A DNA stretch of 64,000 bases from Ophioderma brevispina (Eukaryota > Echinodermata > Ophiuroidea > Amphilepidida > Ophiodermatidae). Of the stretch, positions 1 to 12,120 are shown piece by piece (position 1 is the stretch's first letter; every line of letters starts with the position of its first letter). The notes under the pieces were generated by a model, which saw nothing but the letters and a program-made list of their open reading frames with translations, did no database searches and was not told the DNA's origin. Both the position numbers and the translations under genes were made by a program. The DNA lies in assembly GCA_023653785.1 (NCBI GenBank), contig JAMKCH010056638.1:1-64000 (forward strand). The letters are read 5' to 3'.

Positions 1-184
1 TACCATAGACTTGTGGTAAACTCCAAATCAGCAATTTAGAAAGTTGCTGTCCACTACCGATTAGCTCTCAATTTTGGCACTTAATACGATTAATTCCTGA
101 TTTAACTTACCCAATTTCGTCATCTCGCAGGTTGTAAGCATATTGTTAGTCAAGTTTTAGTGCCATAGGTTAATACGTTTGGAG

Positions 185-496
185 TCAGTTCATCCATGAG
201 AAAACATTAACTTTTTGGATGTAACGAGTTAAAGAGAAAATATCAGTTGATTTGAAAAATATTTTGAAATTTGCAGGACTAGCTTCAAAGTGAAGAATAA
301 GTCTGTTCGAATTCTTATAAGTTACCTTTTCCAACTGAAGAATTGACCCAGAAAAAGGAGGCAAAACGGCAGTGTTCCAAGATCTACGAATTCTCCATTC
401 AATACGTAGTGGAGTAATGTAAGTGTCCCACACGGACAGTTATTGACTTAAATTTCCGATTCTGTCCCTGATTAGGTTGTTCTTGGTCTTAATCAT
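185..496 (+). repeat. left part of a dispersed repeat (same family as 49.1 and 50.0 kb)
   Basis: From about 285 to 490 the sequence follows, with many substitutions, the repeat present twice at 49145-49340 and 49981-50176. Shared blocks include AAGTGAAG.ATAAGTCTGT, CATTCAAT.ACGT and ATTAGGTTG. Its continuation reappears only at about 2665, so the copy appears split by an insertion. Confidence 0.55.
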
Positions 497-2664
497 TGGT
501 CGCAAGTCAGAAAAACTGGTCCTCTTTTTTGTTTCACACCAAAAAGTTGAAAAAAGCCACCGCCAATTTTAATTATAACAGATGGGTTTGTAACTTTTAA
601 TGTGTACACTTGAGACCCACAAATTATATATTGCTGGAAAGCTTATATTTCCAAGGATTTCAATTCTAATAAAATAAGCGTAATTATACAGGGTGGGTGG
701 GGTGTAACAATTATATAGGGTTGTTGTGTAACATGAGAAAATGTTCCTTTTTTGCACTACTGAAAGACCCTGATTTTTTTAAAATCAAAATGAGTGAGCC
801 AAACCACTTATGATTTTGAATAGATACTAATTATGGCTATCAATAAATAATAAGGGGTTGACTGTTGTCTGTGAGGCAAGAAAAGAAATAAAGGGGTGAT
901 TCAAAAAAAAACGTTTACTTTCAACAATGTTTATTAAAAAACTATGCAGTATTGAGCTTGAAATTTGAAGGGTTTTTTCTTTACTATAAACTTTATAAAT
1001 TAGTTTTAATACAAACTTTGTTTTTCAACATTTTCTTTATTTTTTTTAATGAAATATACCAAGTTGCAGTATCAGGGTGGGTCAAGTTTTGAATGTGAGT
1101 GCTTGCCGGCCATTAAAATAGAATTAAAACTCGGTATACCCAAATTTTGCACTAGGGTAATTTAAGAAATGTCCGCAGTTTTGTCTTTAAATTAAATGAA
1201 ATGGGAAATGAAATTCTTTGGACACAATGGTTTTTTTTAAAATTGTTGTCTTTAGGGGGCTGAAAAAGTTCTCTTTTGTCAATTAGTACAGGGATGTGTC
1301 TAATTAATATACGGTTACATTGTTACAAACTTGTTAGGGTTTTCACACAGTGTTCGGGTGTGATTGAAATTTAATACTGATAACAAATTGCTCAACCAAT
1401 GTCCAGTTTTTTAAAGTGCAGCTTAGAACAAGCCCATGATGATCTTCATGGTCCTTAACTTTAAGGACAAAGGTCTCATTTTCAACTGCCAAGTCAATAC
1501 GACATAGATCACAAAACCAACTGGAATTACCAAATCGGGATCACCAAGCAGATCGTTTGTATACAAACCTTTTCTGTTTGACTTAAAAATCATAATTTAA
1601 TATAAAAAAACCATGAAGTACATTTGTTCCTGCAGCATAAGTGGGCCTAAGCATTGCAATTCTTGCAGGCAAACCATACATCAGATGTGACATGATGAAA
1701 CAGCAAAAATAATGCGCCTCAACGATTCAGTGGTTTGGGCGAAACTGCACAACACTGTCCATTAAAAATATGCAGACCTCGGCATTGCTAATATTTTTAA
1801 TTTTATTGTTGTTCGTAGATCTGTTTTCTTCAGTTTAATGGTAATAACAATATGTAATTAAATAAGTCACAACCTTACAAATTACATTTAATTAGTTATG
1901 GTACACCATGTATAGCATTTACATGTATGAAGTAACAAAGAAAAACTAATTGACAAGCCTGATACATGATGTGGTGTGCTGTGGACACACTTGTTTGACC
2001 ATGACAGAATTTAATTATTTTGTGCAGACCTACTGAATTAGCATATAATTAATAATACTTGGAACAATTTATTCAATAAACTTGTGTACAATGTAATTAA
2101 TCTTTATTTTTGTGCAATTTAAGTTCTCTTTTGATGGAATGTTGGAAACTGCACGCCAAAACATTGTGAATCATATATTTCATGTGGTAAACAGTTAGTA
2201 TGTTGGTAAAATACTACACCTAATTAAATTATTTAAGTAATCATTTAATTATTGTGTCCAACCAGTATTAGTTGTATAATTGATTTAAAGTTACACTGAT
2301 CTTTATGTGTGTGAAATTTGAGCTCTCTGCATTTATACTTTTGAAGTTATGAAGCTCCAAAGTTTTGCTGTTTCACACTATTTGGTGTTTGTAACTCTAT
2401 GGGCTCCTCAACCGCGGCTCCTCAAACGCCGGCACCACCTGTGAACCCATCGGTTACTATTTCGTGCCATAACTTTGTATTAGAATCAAAAAACCCTGGG
2501 ACTTCTTTTATTTTTACAGAAGAACAATACCAGGCAAAGATAAAACCACATTTATTGACATAGACTGAGTGGAAGTACTAGAAAAACATTAGATACCTGA
2601 AAAAAAGGCCAACCATGAAACAAAACCACCATATTGGGGGGACCAGTTTCTGACTTGCCGACCA
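497..2664. mobile_element. probable 2.2 kb non-autonomous insertion with terminal inverted repeats
   Basis: Left end 497-522 reads TTGGTCGCAAGTCAG then AACTGGTCC. Right end 2639-2664 is its inverted complement (GGACCAGTTT, CTGACTTGC, GACCA) with small indels. The flanks are the two halves of a known repeat, which supports insertion rather than chance. No ORF of a transposase is visible; the interior is AT-rich with stops in all frames. No clear target duplication. Confidence 0.45.
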
Positions 2665-2795
2665 TTTTGCAGGGTAGGGTAGGATACCTGTACTTGTTAC
2701 ATACATGCAAAAATCTGATTTTTGATGATTTTTCGGCCCCATTTTATGATTAGCAAATCCACTGATTATGCCTTTAAATCGCCGGTTGTCCATAT
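2665..2795 (+). repeat. right part of the dispersed repeat interrupted at 497-2664
   Basis: TTTGCAGGG, TAGGATACCT, TACTTGTT, ATGCAAAAATCTGATTTTTG and AGCAAATC.ACTGAT are shared in order with 49350-49460 and 50186-50296. Confidence 0.6.
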
Positions 2796-3121
2796 TATCA
2801 GTTGACGGGTTTGTTTATACAAGTTACTTCCTTAATCTAGTAACTGGATAACATGCTCATTTGAGTGTTTCAGTTAGGGGGGAAAAGGGTGGGGACCCTT
2901 GAGGAGGGTACGAGTCCAAGCTATCGAACCATCGGACGTGCCAATTTCTGTCCCCTGCCATACTGAACCCCAATCCGAGACTGTTTTGTTGAAAAGTTTT
3001 GGTGGCGGCTTCTTTGAAGTTTGGAAGGGATCACTCTGAGCGAGCAGATTTCAGCTCGAGCCAATCATGAGCGAGAGATCAGCTTGTGAGCGTGAGCAGT
3101 TTCCCCCTCACCAAAAAAAAA

Positions 3122-3186
3122 TATAAATAGGGTCGCCTGATCCCATTCGAGAGCAACTTTGCAACTGGCACCATTGAGACCGGAGG
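3122..3186 (+). promoter_or_regulatory. candidate TATA promoter and short first exon
   Basis: TATAAATA at 3122-3129. A splice-donor-like CGGAG|GTGAGC follows with the donor at 3186, so a transcript starting near 3152 would have a first exon of about 35 bases. No downstream coding exon could be linked to it. Could be chance. Confidence 0.2.
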
Positions 3187-4945
3187 TGAGCAGCTCGCCT
3201 GCAGGATGTCCATATTAAACAAAATTACAGGTTAAACTTTATTTGATCTTCCGTGGGATAATTTTAACATTGATCATAAGTAGATGGTGAGGTAAAGGCA
3301 TTAATCAACTTAGTCCATGCATTTGTATCCTGGCCTGACGATTTGACGGCAGTCCATGGACAGGCGTACTCGTCTGCGTCTCGATAAACTGATCAGCAAT
3401 GGTCAACGGGCCCTGGGTGTTTAGTGGGCTGTTGGCCAGGTTGTGTGGGACCAGAAGTGAAAGAATGGCAATTTAAACATGATAATTGCCTAAACTCCCA
3501 CCAACATTCATGGCTTTCTTTTGTAAATAGATAATGACACTAGCGAGTTTAGAATTATCTTATCTTAGACTTAGTTAGAAAATGAGCTCGGACAGTGTAT
3601 ACTGAAAGTTGAACCGAATCATGTCATACCTTGGTCAAGGTGATCAATTTAAGAACAGCCCGTGTGACAGTCGGACCGATTTATTCGCATATTAAAATAA
3701 TGCCCTTCACCTCGTTCTTCGATCCCGCTCTACACTTAAAAACCTTACGGCCGTTTACAGATCAATTCACTATCATTGGTTTTGTGGTTGCGATCGTTAA
3801 ATGCGTGACCTGTATGTGTACTACCAGATATGTAGTACGCTGTCCATTCGATGCATGTTCACAAGCAAGACCCAACTATAGGTCACGCAATCAATCCATT
3901 CATGAGAAAATAAGTTTATTATCTTGAAACAAACATATATCTTTAGTAGTTTACAATCTCCTTATGTTGACTCCTCGGTAAGATACGACCCATAATCCCT
4001 GTAGTTTGGAGGACGTTCCAGCAAGGCGGACCACGTTCAAAAATGGCGCTTGTGTTTACTTCGGGCGAATGAGGCTGTCAGATTCCGATCGGAACCATGA
4101 CCTGATATCGCCCGTTATTGCAGGGAAAATCCTTTGATGATTTAATGGTAACTGATATTAAACTTTTAAAGGCAACCTAAGTGTTTTCTATTTTAAAGGC
4201 CCTTTTGTAACGGACATAAGGTTTTTTTTTTTTTAAAAATGTTTAGTGAAGAATATGGGGAAGATCCAAAGAAAAGTATTGGAGAATCTGCAGCTGCATT
4301 ATTAGGAAGAAATCCAAGATAAAGGCATTTTCGGCCATCTTTTAATAATTCTTCTTTTATAAAAACATTATAAATTTTACTTCCTTTGTGGAATTTGGTT
4401 CTATCTGAACCAACCCAATGTTTGATTAATTACTTAATTATGATTGAATATTTATAAATCCTTATCTTGAAAGGATTTAGTCTCTTGCATAGGGTAGGAG
4501 GCAGATATATGTGTCCAGCTGACTGGGACTGAAAGCCCTCGCCAGGTGTTGTGTTTTTGTGTAAATAATTGAAATGAACACAGATTTTGAATAAGACCAT
4601 CGTCAATAAGCCACAGGAAAATTCGCCAACTTGCTGATGCTTTATTATTTTGTATACAAAATTGTTCTGAAAATGATTTCTTCTTTCAGCAGCAGCCCGG
4701 ACAGGTGGGTGGGTACTGCCCCTTTATAACAGCTCCATCCAGCTGACATGCAATTACGTCAAGAAAACTGTTTATTTATGGTCCTTGTTGAGGTGACAAG
4801 TTTATCTTATTGCTACCAATGTTGACTTCCGTTAATCTTATTTTATTGTATTAGCTCCTTTCTGGGCCAGGCATTAATTTTGGGGAAAACTTGAGAACTT
4901 TTGAAATACTTTTAATATAAAACATTATTCAAATTTATCAATTCA
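3187..4945. other. no clear features; one 27-codon ORF at 4239
   Basis: Nothing supported except a short ORF (4239-4322, MFSEEYGEDPKK...) just after a T-run and a TTTAG that could be a 3' splice site. It reads like coding sequence but has no recognisable family, so no function is assigned. Confidence 0.25.
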
Positions 4946-6060
4946 ATGATAAGCAGAAATGGTATTGATCTCATCTCCCTCACTCTTTTCCAGCACTTCA
5001 ACACGTTTCTAGTACCTAGCAACTACTGTCTTTCTTGCCCATCTATACCCGCACGCCGGTCGTCAATACCCGGTATCACCTCCTTTCTCGAGATATTGTC
5101 CTTCAAAACTTGGCATGTGGTTTGTTGGAATTCTGCGTCATCAGTACGATCACGTCGCAACACATTACGGTGCCGTGCCGCGACCAAATGGTAACAATAA
5201 AAGATCACCATAGTAGCCAAGTGGTCGTAAACGCATGTGCTTTCATAATTTAGATTTTCAGATTATCGGTATAGTTGTGGCATAATTTGACCGCCGGAAA
5301 TAAAGAAATAAGGTGAGAAAATGGCTAAAGTTTGTGTTAGCGGAAATCAGGCACCTGCCGAGTGTGGCGTCCGTACCTCATTCACGGTGAAATTGGCAGC
5401 AGTCGACAAGACATACGTAAGACAGCCGGCAGCTATTTCGGAAAATTCAAGTAGTAGTAGGTGCAACTTTGCCGAGATTTCAATTTGAAAGTTGTTAGTA
5501 TTATCTTAAAAACTTCTTTAATATGTAGTGTAAACATTATTCTACACAGAAAGACTGCCAAATGGTCGATCCGAAGGTTTTCTATTTCAAAATCGGAGGG
5601 GTTGAAAGTGACTCGATTTCTGTGGCGAAGACGATGGCCGAAAAAAAGTATAGACTTGCATTTGATGAATAGCCAGTTTTTTTCTCGAAATGTGTGAAAT
5701 TACGTCCGAGACGGGAAGTGATATGCGAATGGAATGGGATTACAATGAGTGGTCGGTAACATATTATACCTATTATATGTTCATGATATGCTTCAAAAAG
5801 CCAATCCTAACTGGTCCTCAAAACGTTTTTTGGTTTGTCTTCCATGTCGATGTGCTGTACGGTTTTTTAAATAAATGGAGTGGGTGTGGTTTGTGTTTTA
5901 CCTAGTGTGAAAGCTTCTGGCAACCGGATGTTCACCCGGACCGACCCAGCGGACGCCTGGGTCTTGGGCGGAAACGTGAAGTTTTGGTTGCATGAAACAC
6001 GTGCTTGGCACAAGTGATCACGAGTCGATTGCAACCAAAAAATATGACGTCATCTGTATA
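4946..6060. other. CpG-rich block with short coding-like ORFs
   Basis: CpG dinucleotides cluster here, against CpG-poor flanks. On the plus strand, 5321-5488 encodes 55 codons starting MAKVCVSGNQAPAECG, with a donor-like GTAAGA at 5417. A second ORF at 5562-5672 has 36 codons starting MVDPKVFYFKIGGVESDS. On the minus strand, 5220-5023 is open for 65 codons and reads RHRNVLRRDRTDDAEFQQ in its middle. A perfect CRE palindrome TGACGTCA lies at about 6044. These fit a gene start, a bidirectional promoter or a decayed transposon gene. I recognise no family. Confidence 0.3.
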
Positions 6061-6229
6061 TTGAGCTATATTATTAGCGATCATTCACAGATATTTAGGC
6101 TACACTGATTTTTTAAAAGCCGAAAGAACATGTTTTAAGTGCCTCATTGGCGTGAAACAAGGGTGAACAAAAGTCAGATGAGTTTTTATGGCCTAAGGGA
6201 TATTATAAATTTATAAAAATGGATCTCCT

Positions 6230-6350
6230 GTGTGTGTGTGTGTGTGTATATTATAGGTTATGCGGGTGTGTGTTGTTGTGTATGTATGGGTAATGTGTGG
6301 GTATGGATTGGTGTGAGTGTGATGTGGTGTGTGTGAGGGTGGGTGTGTGT
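6230..6350 (+). repeat. GT-rich simple-sequence tract
   Basis: A (TG)n core followed by degenerate G/T-only sequence on the plus strand. Confidence 0.85.
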
Positions 6351-6947
6351 CGTATTATAATAAATTATAGGAGTAAAAACACTGTGTATGTTCTTCCCCA
6401 TCAAAAACTGAGAATTGGACTATTTTAATAGAGGGCCGGGACTCCCTCCCCGCCAAAAAAAACTGTCAAGTACTATAATTCGAGGAGAGGAGGAGAACCT
6501 TCCGAAAAAGAAAAAACACTACTTCACTAAACTTGTACCCCCACCCCTCTTCAGACCCTGCCCTAGGCAAGTCCTGCTAAGCATGACTTGACTGGCCTAT
6601 CTGTTATCAACCTGACATATTTACTGGCCCTCAAGGTAATGCAAATTATGAACCGGGACCGATGTAGAAACAATTTTGCTCAAAACTTAATCTTCTCTAA
6701 ATGAGTCCATGGTTAGCAAAGTTACTTACTTTGGGCTGTAGACATCGGTTAGACAACGCCTTAAATGTTTGAGTAGTTTTCAGGAAGTAGTATTAGCTAG
6801 TATAAACTTAAAAGAGCAAATTTTGATGCACTTTTCCAAGGACGATAATTTCACTTCACAGACCAAGTCCCAAACCGGAAATCCAAGTGACATATACAGT
6901 GTGGAAAGGCATACATGTGCGAGCCCAATTTTGTAAACATTCAAAAA

Positions 6948-7075
6948 GCCCACGATATACTTCCAGTCGCAGCGAGCCATTTCTGCTCATGAGCATGCGT
7001 ACAGGTGATCTTGGGTCAAAGACCGGTATTGCGCATGACAATCGCTCGCTTTGACTGGAAGCATGTGTTATAAGC
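6948..7075. mobile_element. foldback MITE-like element, family A, copy 1
   Basis: Ends are inverted copies built on ACTTCCAGTCGCAGCGAGC, diverged by several bases. The centre contains GAGCATGCGTA and GATCTTGGGTCA. A better preserved copy lies at 34667-34795 in the same orientation. Confidence 0.75.
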
Positions 7076-8300
7076 TTCAGGCTTGAGAAATACCCATACA
7101 CGGTTTGTAATGATAGCGCCGCAACGGACGCGGTCCTAATTCTGCCGTATGACGTATTGACATATAGGTGAATAAACCACGCCACGTACGACCGCGATCA
7201 TGAGCTACTCCTTTATTACAGTAGGCTTTATTCTCTTGTCAGTCGGCCTTAGGGTCCCTGCTTCAAATGACCTTACGGCGGTCCGATAAGTATTCCCACG
7301 GTTGATGAAGTCTTGTGCCCCACAAGACTGCAAAAGATATTATCTAAATTAGAGATTAACGTTATCAGTCCGTCATAGCGAATGTATGCTATGAAAAAAC
7401 TTAAATCCCAAATATCTCGGAAAACGAAGGGGAGGGTGTTCTATGGATTTTTGCTTCATGGGGTCTATTACTATGTTTTGTTTGAATATGTATCGTAATT
7501 GGGTCTAGCGAGAAAATTGAACGTTTATGGTCTGGTACTTCGGTTTGCTTGCAGAGTGGAAAAGGGAAAACGCAAATCGTACGGGACACATCTCTTTTTC
7601 CCACAATTGCCTTCGAATATTCCGTCTTGGAGAATTTTCAAACGCTAGTTTTTCAATTTTAGAAGCAGGATATGCGTATTTACCGGACTGCCGGTAAACT
7701 GACATCAGACTGCTGACTACGGAAGCTTGTTGTATAAGCAGCAAAAGACCTCCAAAGTATTTTGTATTGAAAAACTGGACTTGTAAATGCTTTTTTTAAC
7801 ATAATCATCGAACAATCGAACAACACCAATAAGTGCCTATCGTAGGAGTTTCTAAGATCCTGTAACAAGGGAACATTTTTTGGTTTGGATGAAGGTCGGT
7901 AAAAGTCAAAATAGGTATTTGTTATTTTCACGCGGCACGTATAGCCTATTGTGTAACTTGAGAGGTCCAGTCAATGTTAAGGCAGCCATATAATGTGAGT
8001 AAAGACCTCTAGGACGATTATCGCGAAACGGCTCCTACCTAGGACTAGACCCAGCCCTTTCACTGCTGGTGGTAGTCCTGTGTATTCTAGCTTTTGGCTG
8101 CCGTTGGCTGCAGCAAACCCTTGACATATCTCAAACACCTTTGTTTACCACCTTATTTTCATTTGATTTTTGTTGCTGTTGTATATAAAATATAAAAATG
8201 TAGCTGTTAGCTGATAAAAGGTGGACGTATATCGAAGGAAAAATTGGGCGACAATACGCCATTTAATTCAACATGCTTCTGTGGTGGACAAGGCAAGTAG
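7076..8300. other. no recognisable features
   Basis: Open frames exist on both strands but none has family resemblance, codon bias or splice context that stands out. Confidence 0.4.
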
Positions 8301-8313
8301 AAGGGATCTGATC

Positions 8314-8374
8314 ACTCCCCTCGGCCCCTTCGCATAAATTGTGCAGAGGGAAATCATTTGGGGCCGAGGGGAGT
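8314..8374. repeat. GC-rich perfect hairpin
   Basis: ACTCCCCTCGGCCCC at 8314-8328 is the exact complement of GGGGCCGAGGGGAGT at 8360-8374, giving a 15-bp stem and 31-nt loop. Similarity continues outside with one indel (TGATC). Confidence 0.8.
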
Positions 8375-11300
8375 ATCAAGATTATCTTATGGCAGTATTC
8401 CACTTGCTTGCGCAATTGATCACTTGCATTTACAGCTACGCTGATGGTCCTTTGCGACTATGGTGTTCCACCACTGGCCAGTATAGCCGAAACCCAAGGG
8501 CACAGGGCACCAGCGTAATTTACAGGCATAATGTTGGTATTAGTTACCGCCCACGCCCATGAAAGCCGTATGGAAAATTACCCGAAAATTACACTCTGTC
8601 GTTGAATTCCCCAAGGCATCATCGAATTAAAATGATCCTAGACAGTTTACATGAAAACGTCTGGCATTTGAAGATTTTGTGAGATAGTTAAGAATGCTAA
8701 AGTATAATAAAATATTTTCTTTTCCCAAAATGGCGTTTTCCGATAGCGTTGCCACGTGTGTCCGCTTTGTGGGTAGTTGCTAAACACGGGTGACCTTTTT
8801 AAACCAACAGTAGTATGCACAACACTCTGAAGTTCTAATATGTTTGCAACACAATGGGAATTTGACTCCCTCGGCGAGTCGAAGAAGGAAAAGAAACAAT
8901 ATACTTGCCTCAATGGTCCGAAAACTTGTTCGTTTTTGTTATTTGTTACCAGCGATAATTGGCATTGTCCGGCCGATAATTATACACTGGGGAGAGCCCA
9001 GAGCTTGTTACACATGGCAACATCGATCACATTTTGTGACAGGCAGTAGGTGAAAAATTATACGCGTGGCAACTAGCACTCCCAATGCAATGGGTAGGGC
9101 GAGTGGTGGTAGCAAACACTCTGTTCCTGTTTTTACTGGCGGGCAAGTTTGAATGGTACGTAGAGGCTTGCTTTTCCAATCGTTTCTTTCACAAAATCGT
9201 CACTATTTCTAATCTGAGCGATGTGGTGGAATTCATATTAACAGGGATAGTAAATTCTTCAGGGAACACCAAATTTGTTATTTTATGAAACTTAATTTGA
9301 AATTTCTGATTTTATTCTAGTTGGTCTGTATTTTCAATTTTGTGTGTCACTGAGCATTGGAAATTCAATCTTGCGGTCGGCCAACAAACCTACCCCTATA
9401 CAACACAATAGCAATCTCTTTAGATTTACATGACGTCACAGTCAGTTTATTTACAAGCTTCTGTACAAAAATCCGCCGCTTCTCACGGTGTAGCATGATT
9501 CGAGTTGCATAGATACCAGATACACAATGTTGACAAGGGTTAAGGCTGTTGAATTCGGATACGTGTTCTGAATACCAAACATATCGGAAGTTGTTTTGTG
9601 GTTGCAGCAAGGAAAACCGATTTCGATTGACATCAACCATAAATTTTACTATACCTTACTTATCAATTTACCTGTTCTAATTCTTCTTTAAGCATGGTTC
9701 AATTGGGGGGGGTAATGAGCGGCATCAGAGCAACTTGTGCCCCTGAAGTTGACCGCCATCGTGTTGCGTTGTTGTGTTGTTGGAAATCCTCCTATTATGT
9801 AGGAGCACCTCCGAAGAGTAGTTAGTAGTAGTAGTAATTGTTAGAAACACTTAGTCACAAAGTCACTTCACATATCACGCAAAATATTAGTAGTAGTATC
9901 TAAAACACACTAAGTCAAAAAAATAAAGAAAAACGCTTGGTTAACAGCAGGAGGGGGTAGGCGAAGAGTGTTTTAATGAGTCCCAGATGATCATAAATCC
10001 CAGACAGTAGAAAAAGATCCACCAGATTCAGAATCTGAAAAAGAGCACAATAAATATTGCACCTTTAGACACATGTAGTAGAGGATCAGGTTCTATGAGC
10101 GAATGCTTAAATCAGCCATACAATATCACATGAGCAGAAGAAGGACGGGTTAGAAGAGTATGGAATGAGCACAACAGGAACGGCAGCATATGATGAATAG
10201 TATGCCCAAACGGATGGGTTTTCACAACATTAGGAGCTTGCTGAGCCAAAAAATTGCACGGTTGTTGTAGTGTAGCGCCCTCTATCGTGCATCTGCTCCA
10301 AACCAGGGGGGGGTGGGGTTCGGAACTTCGATCGATTGGGCATTGGGGATTTCCAAACGGTAATTTGTGGACTGATACGTGCATGTACTATGGCGGTCTC
10401 GGTCCCAGGGACATTAAAAAATCGTCTCTTAAACCTTTGTTCAAAAGTCTTAGTAATATCATGATTAAAAATTTAGAAAAAAATTATTGGATTCAAAAAA
10501 TCGTCGAGGGTTTAGGGGGATTAACCCCGCTTTGCCCAAAAGAGTGTAAGTTCCCAAACGGGCATTTAGATTCTTTAAATATTCGTGACCAGCCTAGTTT
10601 TAGTTCAGTCTGTGTGTTGATAACCGTTCGATAGGAGTAAGAGCGCCCTTACTGTTAAAGTCTTTGAAACAGACTACTGAGCACCGGAGAAGTTCATGCC
10701 GTTTTGAATTTGCCATTGTGTTAGGTTGGCATGTCCTACCACCCCTGCTCCAAACAACATATAGGGTGAGTCAAATGGCCCTGAAAAGTTTTCATAGCAA
10801 GTGCTGTCTTGCTTGATACCATTTTTGTTTTATAAAATGAGCAAAGTGAATTGGCCTAATATTTTTTTAATTGAATCAATAAGCCATAACTAAAGTGTTT
10901 ATTGTTCCACTTGTTGGCTTGTGGGTTGTTTTTTTTTTTATTTGGTATCCGAGCACTTTTTTTCAAACAGCCATGAAAAACCCAACACATAAACATACGC
11001 CTGTCTAAAAAAAAAAATTGGTACAATCAGAAAAAAGGTTAAATAATAGAAATTTCAAAATTAAGTCATTCTTAATTGGCATAACGTTTTCCATTGCTGT
11101 TTGTTCATCTTATTTGCTTTGTCAATCCAGAGAGAAATAATAATTTAGTGTGGTGATACACCAGAATCAATTTTGTGCCACTTTAATGCATGGTTTAGAC
11201 TGGTTTCCTTTCTCAAAAAAAGTGCTTCAGTCCTACAAAATGATGAAGGCATGTGTGGTAAGTAGTATAAACGCAAGTGGGTTAGTGTTTTTTAGATGAC

Positions 11301-11440
11301 AATTTTAAGTAAGTCCAAATTTTCTGGTCCCCAAGCTGACTTTTGAGAGGAAATTGTGCTAAAATTCAAACTGGCCGCCACTTTTAAAGGTTTTGAACAT
11401 AACTCAAGAATTTTAAGGCTGGTGATGACTACATATGTGT
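8375..11440. other. no recognisable genes; small imperfect duplication at about 9825-9925
   Basis: At 9825-9860 and 9888-9925, TAGTAGTAGTA and (T/C)TTAGTC/CTAAGTC motifs repeat. An ORF at 8916-9053 starting MVRKLVRFCYLLPAIIG could be a short exon before a GTGAAA donor-like site but is unsupported. The remainder shows nothing. Confidence 0.3.
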
Positions 11441-11813
11441 AATAGGGAGCGGGGGGTAGTAGTTGAGACACAGGGTAAGATGATCCACCCCTCTAGAAAG
11501 AAGAAAAAGAACTTATTAACTTTTTACAGTACTATCTAGTAGTACATGAGCATAACAAGGTTTCTCAAGTTGTAATATGGAATCACTTGCACATACAATA
11601 GAAAGTTTGCACAAAAAGATTTCATTTTTGGCACTTTTTCTAATTTTCTGTAAAAAATGCTTTCGTCAAATCCGCCTACAAGGACGCGAAAGCTCTACTG
11701 TCACTCTTTGGTATTGAGGGCGTGATATGTGAACATAACTTTAGAGAACTGAGTGTAACTGTAACAAGGTTTAGTTTGAAGGAGTCTTGCTTTTTGACCG
11801 AAAATGGTCCCTA

Positions 11814-12098
11814 TGGGGTAAGCTGGAGCAACTGGGGCACGGGGAAGGTGAGCATAGAAAGTGCTACAATTTCTTCCCAAAAAAATAAATCCCCAAGTAA
11901 AATTCACATCAAAAAAATATTTATTTTCAACTTTTAGACTAAACATTCAATTATACAAACATTTTTTGGCAAGAAATACCTGAAACAAGGAAAATAGAAA
12001 AAAAAAAGGCAAAATTGGATTTAAATTCTGTGACACAGATATATTGTGCATTCCTATGGATGGCTCACCTTACCCCCATGACTGGCTCAATTACCCCA
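11814..12098. repeat. imperfect inverted-repeat element with GGGGTAAG motifs
   Basis: TGGGGTAAGCTGGAGCAACT...GGGGAAGGTGAGC at the left is matched in inverted orientation by GCTCACCTTACCCC...TGGCTCAATTACCCCA at the right. A further GGGGTAAGTAGAGCCAG follows directly. MITE-like. Confidence 0.5.
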
Positions 12099-12120
12099 CC
12101 TCTGGGGTAAGTAGAGCCAG

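Noticed and set aside
10254..10634. 126-codon plus ORF
   Set aside because: No recognisable motif; it lacks codon bias and contains low-complexity pieces.
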